The notes beneath the pieces were generated by a model. It was not told the origin of the DNA, searched no databases, and was given only the letters and a program-made list of their open reading frames with translations. Both the position numbers and the translations under genes were made by a program. A stretch of DNA of 64,000 nt from Chloroflexi bacterium HGW-Chloroflexi-10. Its GTDB lineage: Bacteria > Chloroflexota > Anaerolineae > Anaerolineales > Anaerolineaceae. The DNA lies in the NCBI GenBank assembly GCA_002840755.1, contig PHBZ01000001.1, positions 310,001-374,000 on the forward strand, in the 5' to 3' direction. Below, in pieces: positions 25,581-33,296 of this stretch (positions are counted from its first letter, which is position 1; each line of letters starts with the position of its first letter).

Positions 25581-27176
25581 ATGTCTGAAGGTTTAACTTC
25601 CAGGTTTGAATTGGTTACCAAAACAGGTGTACAGGCTAAAAAAATCCGTTGGAATCTTACTCCGCCATTATTATATGAAGAAGTGATAAAACGTGGTGAG
25701 GCAATGATCGCTGAACGCGGCCCACTGGTTATCTATACCGGTAAGAGCACCGGACGCTCTGCAAACGATAAATTCTTTGTCCGCGAATCTTCCAGCCAGG
25801 AGCATGTTTGGTGGGGGAAAACGAACAAACCATTTGATCCGGGAAAATTTGAAATACTAAAGAACCGCATTCTGGAATATTTCAGCCAGAAAGAGCTTTT
25901 TATTCAGGATTGTTATGGCGGTGCTGACCCGGATTTTCGTTTCCCGGTGCGGGTGGTGACCGACACCGCCTGGCAGAGCTTATTTGCTTATAACATGTTT
26001 ATCCATGCAGAAAATATTGCCCCGAAAGATTTTTCTCCCGAGTTTACTATTCTGGTTGCCTCCGATTTCGAGGCCGACCCGGAAATTGATGGTACCCGTT
26101 CAGACGTGGTCGTAGCCATCCATTTGGGACAAAAAATGGCCCTGATCGCCGGAACTCGTTATGCCGGTGAGATTAAAAAGACTGTCTTTACCGTGCTCAA
26201 TTATCTGTTTCCGTTACAGGGTATTTTTCCAATGCATTGTGCCGCCAATATTGGAAAGGAAGAGGATTCTGCATTGTTCTTTGGCTTGAGTGGTACCGGC
26301 AAAACCACACTCTCAGCTGATCCCAAACGCCATCTGATTGGCGATGACGAACACGGTTGGAGTGATCATGGTGTGTTTAATTTTGAAGGCGGCTGCTATG
26401 CCAAAGTGATCCGCTTATCGGCAAAGGATGAGCCGCAAATTTACAGCATGACCCAACGCTTCGGTACCATTCTGGAGAACGTGGTAATTGACCCCAGCTC
26501 CCGTTTGATTGATTTAGATGACGAAAATATCACCGAAAATACACGCGCATCCTACATGCTGCGCGAGATTGAAAATTACGAGCCTTCCGGTATGGGGCAG
26601 CATCCTAAAAATGTTATTTTCCTCACGGCGGATGCGTTTGGCGTTTTACCGCCAGTTTCACTGCTCACCCCCGAACAAGCTATGTATTATTTCTTGTCCG
26701 GGTACACTGCCAAAGTGGCAGGAACGGAAAAGGGCATTAAAGAACCCCAGGCCACCTTTAGCACTTGTTTTGGTGGTCCTTTTATGGTTCATCATCCGAT
26801 GGTTTACACAAAATTGTTGGGAGAAAAAATCCAAAAACACCAGGCCAAATGCTGGTTGGTCAATACCGGATGGACGGGCGGACCATATGGAACGGGTTCA
26901 CGCATCAAAATTGCCTATACCCGCGCGATGGTAGATGCGTTGTTGAATGGCGGCCTCGATGAGGTTGCCTTTAAGGAAGATCCGTTCTTCGGCGGCATGG
27001 TGCCGCAAACCTGCCCGGGCGTGCCTTCTGAGGTGTTAAACCCACGTATTACCTGGCCAGACCCGGCTGCTTATGATGAGCAGGCGAAAAAACTGGCGGG
27101 GATGTTTATCAAGAATTTTGAGCAATTTGCCAGTGAGGTACCAGCGGAAGTGTTGGCGGCGGGGCCGAAGGGGTAG
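25581..27176 (+). CDS. pckA: Phosphoenolpyruvate carboxykinase (ATP)
   Basis: The 531-residue length and motifs fit the ATP-dependent enzyme: GLSGTGKTTLSADP (P-loop), LIGDDEHGW (metal site), and an FEGGCYAKVI segment. It interconverts oxaloacetate + ATP and PEP + CO2 + ADP, for gluconeogenesis or, in some anaerobes, CO2 fixation in fermentation. The start ATG follows AAGGAG. It lies 53 bases after pyrB on the same strand; cotranscription is possible but metabolically not obvious. Confidence 0.95.
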   Translation: MSEGLTSRFELVTKTGVQAKKIRWNLTPPLLYEEVIKRGEAMIAERGPLVIYTGKSTGRSANDKFFVRESSSQEHVWWGKTNKPFDPGKFEILKNRILEYFSQKELFIQDCYGGADPDFRFPVRVVTDTAWQSLFAYNMFIHAENIAPKDFSPEFTILVASDFEADPEIDGTRSDVVVAIHLGQKMALIAGTRYAGEIKKTVFTVLNYLFPLQGIFPMHCAANIGKEEDSALFFGLSGTGKTTLSADPKRHLIGDDEHGWSDHGVFNFEGGCYAKVIRLSAKDEPQIYSMTQRFGTILENVVIDPSSRLIDLDDENITENTRASYMLREIENYEPSGMGQHPKNVIFLTADAFGVLPPVSLLTPEQAMYYFLSGYTAKVAGTEKGIKEPQATFSTCFGGPFMVHHPMVYTKLLGEKIQKHQAKCWLVNTGWTGGPYGTGSRIKIAYTRAMVDALLNGGLDEVAFKEDPFFGGMVPQTCPGVPSEVLNPRITWPDPAAYDEQAKKLAGMFIKNFEQFASEVPAEVLAAGPKG

Positions 27177-27426
27177 GGTAATAGCGGTGGTTCCACCGGC
27201 GTACGTATATCCCAAAAACCGCAGGGAATTGGTGCTAACGATGTGTTGAAGCGCTTCAGTGATTTGGCAGGGTTTATCTATGCGGGTAACCGGGATTTTA
27301 CAATCGCGATTCAACACTCAGTTTTTGTGAATGGATATAACCCAATCCACGGCCAGCATTCTTTGCCGGGGTGTTTGATATAATTCGCTTATTCTGACGT
27401 GATGTGATCGTAAAAATGGAGAAGTA

Positions 27427-27966
27427 ATGAGAAAAAACAGCAAATCGGATAGGACTGATGTGGTCATTCGTCCGGCTGTACCGGCAGATGCAGAAGCCTT
27501 GCGTGAGCTGCGTTTAGAGGCACTCACAGCCCATCCGACAGCATTTAGCGCCGATCTGGAAACAAACCGTGCACAGACGGTTGCCATGTGGGTGGATAGA
27601 ATTAACCGCTATGACCGGGATGAATATGGTGTCATCTATATTGCCGAAGCTGCCGCTAAGCTGGTAGGAATGATGGGTCTGGTCCGCGGAGATTCACCTA
27701 AAACCCGTCACAGCAGTTTCATTATCAGCGTTTATGTTACAAATGCCTGGCGCGGTCATCAATTAGGGGAGCGCTTAATAGACGGATGCCTGGGTTGGGC
27801 GCGGGAGCATGGGGTGGAGATCGCAAAATTAGGGGTCAGTAATACCAATTTTCCAGCCATCCAATGTTACCTGAACGCCGGTTTCAGTATTTATGGCGTG
27901 GAACCGAGTGCCATCCTGGTAGATGGAATATCCTACGATGAGTTTTTAATGAGTCGGAGAGTTTAA
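27427..27966 (+). CDS. GNAT acetyltransferase
   Basis: The 179-residue protein has the GNAT fold: VVIRPAVPADAEALRELRLEA at the start, VYVTNAWRGHQLGERLID as acetyl-CoA loop, and NFPAIQCYLNAGFSIYG. Start ATG 27427 with GGAGAAG. It is followed after 4 bases by a second GNAT gene. Substrate unknown. The 250 bases before it hold no recognised element. Confidence 0.8.
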   Translation: MRKNSKSDRTDVVIRPAVPADAEALRELRLEALTAHPTAFSADLETNRAQTVAMWVDRINRYDRDEYGVIYIAEAAAKLVGMMGLVRGDSPKTRHSSFIISVYVTNAWRGHQLGERLIDGCLGWAREHGVEIAKLGVSNTNFPAIQCYLNAGFSIYGVEPSAILVDGISYDEFLMSRRV

Positions 27967-27970
27967 AGAT

Positions 27971-28516
27971 ATGTTGGAAAAGCCAAATTTATATGGGAAA
28001 GCAGTTGTTTTACGTCCCATTACAGTGGAAGATGCGCCAGCCGTATTTGCTGCCCTGGCTGATAAAGAAACCATGCGTCTGACAGGTACTCAGCAGGATT
28101 TTACTTACGATCAGGTTGAAGACTTTTGCGAGAAGATATCCCAGGCAGATGATCGCCTGGACTATGCCATTACATTGCCGGAAGCTCCGGCCTATATCGG
28201 GGAAGTGGTAATCAACGGAATTGATTGGGAGAATCGCAGTGCTAACTTTCGGATCGCAATGGGTGGGCAGCAGTATTTTGGCAAGGGCTATGGGACGGAA
28301 GCTGCCCGCTTGATCCTGAACTACGCGTTTCAAACATTGGGCCTCCACCGCGTAGAACTGGAAGTATATGATTTTAACCCGCGCGCCCAGCATGTTTATG
28401 AGAAGATTGGGTTTGTAAGAGAAGGTGTCCGGCGGGATGTTTTATTAAGGGAAGGGGAATACCATAGCGCTATCCAGATGAGTTTGCTTGAGGCGGAGTA
28501 CAATAACTTGGATTAA
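27971..28516 (+). CDS. RimJ/RimL-type GNAT acetyltransferase
   Basis: The 181-residue protein has the RimJ/RimL pattern: VVLRPITVEDAPAVFAALAD, FRIAMGGQQYFGKGYGTEA (acetyl-CoA loop), LNYAFQTLGLHRVELEVYD and a terminal ARQHVYEKIGF-like segment. The family acetylates N termini of proteins, amino acids or antibiotics. It lies between another GNAT gene and a YdeI-family gene in one probable operon. Confidence 0.83.
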   Translation: MLEKPNLYGKAVVLRPITVEDAPAVFAALADKETMRLTGTQQDFTYDQVEDFCEKISQADDRLDYAITLPEAPAYIGEVVINGIDWENRSANFRIAMGGQQYFGKGYGTEAARLILNYAFQTLGLHRVELEVYDFNPRAQHVYEKIGFVREGVRRDVLLREGEYHSAIQMSLLEAEYNNLD

Positions 28517-28528
28517 GAGGAGGTTGTT

Positions 28529-29107
28529 GTGGCATCAAAGAAACTTTTACCGGTTATTTTTTTTGAATCTCAAACCGATTGGGAGGCATGGCTGGAAGAC
28601 AACCAGACTGTTTCACCCGGTGTGTGGGTTAAAATGGCCAAGAAAACCTCGGGAATCGTTTCTTTGGATTACCCGCAGGCATTGGAGTCGGCCTTGTGCT
28701 ATGGATGGATTGATGGTCAAAAAAATTCTTTTGATGATATCTACTGGTTGCAGCACTTTACCCAGCGGAGGCCCAGAAGTAACTGGTCAAAAATTAATTG
28801 TGAAAAAGTAACCGAGTTAATAGCACGGGGTAGAATGAAACCAGGTGGCATGAAAGTGGTTGAGGAAGCGAAACGTGATGGACGTTGGGAAGCTGCCTAT
28901 GCCCCGCAGCGGGATATTGCAATACCGGCGGATTTCCTGGAGAAACTGGCTGAAAATCCGGTTGCCCGGGCATTTTTTGATGCGCTGGATAAACGCAATC
29001 GTTATATAATTCTGTATGAGATAGAAAATGCCAAAAAACAGGAAACACGCATCAAACGCATTGAAAAATTTATTGTGTTATTGAATGCTGAAAAAAAGTT
29101 GATATAG
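28529..29107 (+). CDS. YdeI/OmpD-associated family protein
   Basis: GTG 28529 follows AGGAGG at good spacing. The 192-residue protein has the YdeI pattern: WEAWLEDNQTVSPGVWVKMAKK, then EALCYGWIDGQK-like (ESALCYGWIDGQ) and FTQRRPRSNWSKIN, and a C-terminal helix that ends in a basic stretch. The family is widespread, small and poorly understood; some members are tied to antimicrobial-peptide resistance. Confidence 0.8.
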   Translation: MASKKLLPVIFFESQTDWEAWLEDNQTVSPGVWVKMAKKTSGIVSLDYPQALESALCYGWIDGQKNSFDDIYWLQHFTQRRPRSNWSKINCEKVTELIARGRMKPGGMKVVEEAKRDGRWEAAYAPQRDIAIPADFLEKLAENPVARAFFDALDKRNRYIILYEIENAKKQETRIKRIEKFIVLLNAEKKLI

Positions 29108-29162
29108 GAAATTTTTTGGTCATCAAGAAACAACCAGGACCAGGAGAACAGGAAGTAAGCCT

Positions 29163-30215
29163 CTGAAGCGAATTACTTTACTCTTAGTGATATTGCTTGT
29201 TGGTACAGGTTTGTCTGTGCAGCACTTTGTCTCGGCTCAATCCATTTCAGCCTCGGATCTGATTGCTGCGGTCAATGCCCTGCGTGCCAGTCGGGGATTA
29301 GAAGCTTACCAGGTGGATAGCAGTGCCATGGCTTACTCTCAGGAACACGCCGATTATATGGCATCTATCCAAACGGGAACGCATACACATAGTGATGGTT
29401 CATCGCCATGGGCTAATGGGTATGCAGAGAATGTCGCCAGCGGCAGCGTGGATTTTATGTCACTGGATTTTGTGATCAATACCATTTGGGCCGATGATAT
29501 CCATATGAAGACGATGGTTGGTTATAGCAGTGGAGCCATTGGCGCAGGGAGTGCTGTAGGGAGTGATGGTGATATTTATATGGTGATTGATGTGCGTCCG
29601 GGAGCAGCCGTCAGTTATACGGTGCCGACCAGTAATGCGCCATTATCTGGCACGCAACAGGCAATAACCCCGGAACCTACCTGGCAGCCGGCGCCAACGG
29701 ATATGATCCTCGCCGATGGCAGCCTGATTCATACGGTTGCCTATGGGGAAGCTTTGTGGAGCATTGCTATCAAATATGGGGTCAAGATAAATGAAATTCT
29801 TCAATGGAATGCAATGGCTGCCAGCACCAATACCATTTATGTTGGGCAGCAGTTGAAGATTATTTTACCGGTAACAATAACGCCGGCAACACCTACTCCA
29901 GCGACACCTTCTCCGGAAGTAAGTGAAACGGTTTCCACCATACAGGCCACCCCTTCAGTAACTCAAACAATGCAATCAACCGCTACCCGCAAACCAACTG
30001 TCACAACCACGCCAGTACCAACGGCTACACCTACAACGCGGCCCATGTTGTTAAAAAAACTTACCTCTGGCGATAAAACTACGACGACCATTCTGGTGAT
30101 AGCTGCCGGAGTGATTGGCTTATTGTTGGTCGAATTGAACAGCCGGGCTGGTCGGCGCAATGAATCCCGGAAAGCATCGAAGCAAGACGAAATTGAACAG
30201 GATAATTCTGAATAG
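29163..30215 (+). CDS. CAP-domain and LysM surface protein, apparent CTG start
   Basis: CTG at 29163 lies seven bases after AGGAAG and gives a proper signal peptide (KRITLLLVILLVGTG); the next candidate, GTG 29187, cuts off its basic start and lacks a site. The protein (350 residues) has a CAP/SCP domain (about 35-150; HADYMASIQTGTHTHSDG, IGAGSAVG), one LysM repeat (about 183-235; GEALWSIAIKYGVKINEI, then YVGQQLKI), a Thr/Pro stalk and a C-terminal membrane helix with a basic tail. LysM binds peptidoglycan or chitin. The paralogue at 30431 has the same layout. Confidence 0.78.
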   Translation: MKRITLLLVILLVGTGLSVQHFVSAQSISASDLIAAVNALRASRGLEAYQVDSSAMAYSQEHADYMASIQTGTHTHSDGSSPWANGYAENVASGSVDFMSLDFVINTIWADDIHMKTMVGYSSGAIGAGSAVGSDGDIYMVIDVRPGAAVSYTVPTSNAPLSGTQQAITPEPTWQPAPTDMILADGSLIHTVAYGEALWSIAIKYGVKINEILQWNAMAASTNTIYVGQQLKIILPVTITPATPTPATPSPEVSETVSTIQATPSVTQTMQSTATRKPTVTTTPVPTATPTTRPMLLKKLTSGDKTTTTILVIAAGVIGLLLVELNSRAGRRNESRKASKQDEIEQDNSE

Positions 30216-30430
30216 TTGAAACTAGACTGATGTGTAACTGTTATTTCAGGGGAGTTGACTAAGCGGTAGGATATACACCGCAATGTTTTTCTTAACAAGA
30301 TTATAAAAAAATTTATTACGACGGGATTAGCATTATATACTTATTTTGTAAACAATGTTATTTTTCAAATAGAAGTTTCCATTGACCCCGAAAATAACCG
30401 CATTAGGGTTTTCAACCTGGGAGAATAAAA

Positions 30431-31462
30431 TTGAAGTGGGTCAAATACGTTTTTATAGTGTTGCTAGCGGGGGTGTTGTTATTATCCGCACGATCATTGG
30501 TTTTAGCGCAAAGTGTTACAGCGAATGAATTGATAGAAGGGGTAAATGCCCTGCGTTCGAGTTTGGGATTGGCGGCTTATCAGGTAGATAGCAATATCAT
30601 GCTGTATGCTCAGGAACACGCCGATTATATGGCTTCCATCCAAAATGTGACTCATAGGCACAGTGACGGCTCATCTCCATTGGAAAGTGGCTATCAGGAG
30701 AACATTGCTGGTGGCGACGCCGGGTTTATGACTCTCGATTTTGTAATCGATACGATTTGGGCGGATGAGATTCATATGAAAACAATGGTCGGCTATTCCA
30801 TTGGTGCCATTGGCGCTGGGGCGGCAGTAGGAGAAGATGGCCAGATATATATGGTTATTAATGTTCGTCCGGGGCAGGCTGTCAGTGTGATAGTTCCAAC
30901 AAGCAGCGGCAAGGCGGCTGACACACAGCCGGAAGTCAACACTCCTACCGTCGTTGAACCGGCTGTGACTGCTGAGCAAGTTTCGCTTTCAGACTCGGCT
31001 CAGGTGTATACGGTTGCCAGTGGGGACTCTCTATGGAGTATTGCCATCCAATACGGGGTCAAAATTGATGAAATTCGGCAGTGGAATGGGCTGGCGGCTG
31101 ATGATAACACCATTTTTGTTGGGCAGCAGTTGTCGATATTCTTGCCGGTGACGGCCACCCCGGAGATCACTTTAGAACCCACAGCCGTTTCTACTGCGAC
31201 AATGACCATCATGCCTGCCACACAGACACCGCAGATAACTGCAACCCAGACGCCAACGAGTACAAATACGAGTGAACCAGTCGTTGCACCTATCCTTCAA
31301 ACCGGGTTAGAAGAAAAACCTCCTTCCGTTAATAAAATAACCACAATTATCGTGATTGTTACCGTTGCTGCAATTGGTTTGTTGTTGATAGAACTGCGTA
31401 ATCGGGTAGGTCGAAAGAAACAACAGCCGGAAAAAAGCGCGGCAAATGACGAATTCAGCTAA
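30431..31462 (+). CDS. CAP-domain and LysM surface protein, tandem paralogue
   Basis: TTG 30431 lies seven bases after GGGAG and gives 343 residues: signal peptide (KWVKYVFIVLLAGVLLLSA), CAP domain (about 32-150; HADYMASIQNVTHRHSDG), LysM (about 193-240; GDSLWSIAIQYGVKIDEI), Thr/Pro-rich stalk and one C-terminal helix (IIVIVTVAAIGLLLIEL). It is strongly similar to the previous gene across CAP and LysM and diverges in the stalk. A tandem duplication is the best explanation. The CAP family binds lipids or has protease-like roles; the function here is unknown. Confidence 0.82.
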   Translation: MKWVKYVFIVLLAGVLLLSARSLVLAQSVTANELIEGVNALRSSLGLAAYQVDSNIMLYAQEHADYMASIQNVTHRHSDGSSPLESGYQENIAGGDAGFMTLDFVIDTIWADEIHMKTMVGYSIGAIGAGAAVGEDGQIYMVINVRPGQAVSVIVPTSSGKAADTQPEVNTPTVVEPAVTAEQVSLSDSAQVYTVASGDSLWSIAIQYGVKIDEIRQWNGLAADDNTIFVGQQLSIFLPVTATPEITLEPTAVSTATMTIMPATQTPQITATQTPTSTNTSEPVVAPILQTGLEEKPPSVNKITTIIVIVTVAAIGLLLIELRNRVGRKKQQPEKSAANDEFS

Positions 31463-31619
31463 GATAATCCTGAATAGAATGGTATCCGGTTTACGCTGAT
31501 TGGAATACGCAGTGCAAACCAGCGGTGGTAATTTGATACAATAAACGCGGAAACCTGTCTGTAGATTGAGCATTTACCGGATAACCGGTACGGTTGATAT
31601 TAAAAGGATTTCACCTGTT

Positions 31620-32177
31620 ATGGCTTTGAACCTCGAAACCCCGCGTTTGATCTTACGCTCATTTCAAATGACCGATGTTGATGTCTTTGCTGCCTACCGT
31701 TCAGACCCGGAAATTGCAGAATATCAGGGTTGGGAAGCACCTTATAGCCGTGCCCAGGCAGTTTTATTTATTGAAGAGATGAATAAAATCCGGCCGGGTA
31801 CACCAGGGGAATGGTATCAACTGGCGATCACGTTAAAAGAAGACGGCCGGATGCTGGGAGATTGCGCGTTTTATGTAATGGCTGAAGATGAACGCCAGGC
31901 AGAAATTGGTTTTACCCTGGCGAAGGAAAATCACGGCAAAGGGTTTGCGACAGAAGCCGTGACGCGCTTACTGGCCTATCTGTTTGAGGATCTCAATTTG
32001 CACCGCGTACGCGCGATCTGTGATGTGGAAAATACGGACTCATTCAAAGTGATGGAACGGGTGGGTATGCGCCGCGAAGCGCATTTTATCGAGCATTTAT
32101 GGTACAAGAACCGCTGGTCGAGTGAATACTGGTTTGCCATATTACAGAGTGAATGGAATCAGCGAGCAAAGCCGTAA
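31620..32177 (+). CDS. RimJ/RimL-type GNAT acetyltransferase
   Basis: ATG 31620 with AAAGGA upstream gives 185 residues that start right at the GNAT fold (LNLETPRLILRSFQ). The acetyl-CoA loop is FTLAKENHGKGFATEAVTRL, followed by LNLHRVRAICDVENTDSFKVMERVGM. The frame opens at a TTG at 31566, without support. It lies after the CAP-LysM pair and faces the XRE gene. Substrate unknown. Confidence 0.82.
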   Translation: MALNLETPRLILRSFQMTDVDVFAAYRSDPEIAEYQGWEAPYSRAQAVLFIEEMNKIRPGTPGEWYQLAITLKEDGRMLGDCAFYVMAEDERQAEIGFTLAKENHGKGFATEAVTRLLAYLFEDLNLHRVRAICDVENTDSFKVMERVGMRREAHFIEHLWYKNRWSSEYWFAILQSEWNQRAKP

Positions 32178-32187
32178 TTAATATTGT

Positions 32188-33192
32188 TTACCGACTTTTA
32201 ACAAAAATATTGTCAAAAGTAACCCATTGAACCTGATAACCTAAAAGACCTATGCCGCCCTGTGGATAAGTAGAATCGGAAGCCTCAAGCACCAATTCGT
32301 CGTTAATATAATAACGAATCAATTCCCCAACCACTTCAACCCGCATGTGATATGTGTTTCCATCCACCAGTGAAAAATTGGAGTTTTCTGCCAGGGTTTC
32401 CCCCAGGCATTGATCTTTAGGATCGAAGCGAAAAATAGCCACTCCTAACCGGTTACCGCCAATACGATAACCGGTACAGTTATTTTCTCTCCCAGCGTTG
32501 CGTACAACCAGGTATACCTGTTCAAATGAACCGGACCTGAATACGACATCTACATCCATGACGTAATCTTTCCAGGTGAGCGATTGGGTAAGGAAGGCAT
32601 TGGGGACTGCTTCCGGGTTGGGTGGTTGAATTGCCAGGGCCGAATTGCCGTTGCGGTCCATTATTTCCCATTGGCCGATATTCAGGTTTTCCCAACCTTC
32701 TGTTGAATGGTCCTCGAAATTTTCTGCATATAACAGAGTGCCTGGCGAAAAATTTGAAACCAAGTTTTTCTTTTCCGTTTTACCAGAAAGCTGCAAATAG
32801 TACCAGACTGAGAAAAGCAGGAGCATGATCGAAATTAATAACGAACCCAGAGGGATTTTTTTCTTACTGAAAGCGGGGATATTTGTTGACTGCTTTTGTA
32901 AGAGTGTGGATATTAAGTCTTCTGTGGGTTGGTTTTGTTCTGAGATCTCTTGTTGTTTGTGTTCCATTAAAGCTTTTTCATAAGCTGCCTGGATGATCAG
33001 ACGGTCGTCTTCTGCTAATTCCAATGCGTTACAAAATTTTTGAACATAGGCGATGGTCGGGAGATACCCATTTTCCTGATTTTCAATCCGGCTGATGACG
33101 GTGTGGTTGAAATTCATCCGGCTTGCCAATTGTTTCTGGGTAAGTCCGGATTTTACCCGATAGGTTTTGAGAAGGGTGGATATTTTTGTCAT
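32188..33192 (-). CDS. XRE HTH, TM helix and exported LamG-like domain regulator
   Basis: ATG 33192 starts a 334-residue protein: an XRE helix-turn-helix (about 1-60; KSGLTQKQLASRMNFNHTVI), a linker, one membrane helix (about 118-138; LLISIMLLLFSVWYYL), and an exported region (about 155-334) that looks like a concanavalin/LamG-type jelly roll (VNAFLTQSLTWKDY-like strands, YRIGGNRLGVAIFRF). This would be a one-component membrane regulator sensing an outside sugar or wall signal. An upstream ATG (33240) adds 16 residues but no better site. It is divergent from the RCC1 gene, with 104 bases between, so it may control it. Confidence 0.75.
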   Translation of the reverse strand: MTKISTLLKTYRVKSGLTQKQLASRMNFNHTVISRIENQENGYLPTIAYVQKFCNALELAEDDRLIIQAAYEKALMEHKQQEISEQNQPTEDLISTLLQKQSTNIPAFSKKKIPLGSLLISIMLLLFSVWYYLQLSGKTEKKNLVSNFSPGTLLYAENFEDHSTEGWENLNIGQWEIMDRNGNSALAIQPPNPEAVPNAFLTQSLTWKDYVMDVDVVFRSGSFEQVYLVVRNAGRENNCTGYRIGGNRLGVAIFRFDPKDQCLGETLAENSNFSLVDGNTYHMRVEVVGELIRYYINDELVLEASDSTYPQGGIGLLGYQVQWVTFDNIFVKSR

Positions 33193-33296
33193 AGAAAATT
33201 TTCGCAAATTTGCAGGCAGGTATATAAAGGAAATTAACACATTGGATAATTATATAATGCTTCTATCAAACAATTCAGATAAGAGAGGGCTTTTTT

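Noticed and set aside
27177..27426. Protein-like stretch after pckA (reads LAGFIYAGNRDFT in one frame)
   Set aside because: No start, no ribosome site and no recognised family; could be a gene remnant but cannot be supported.
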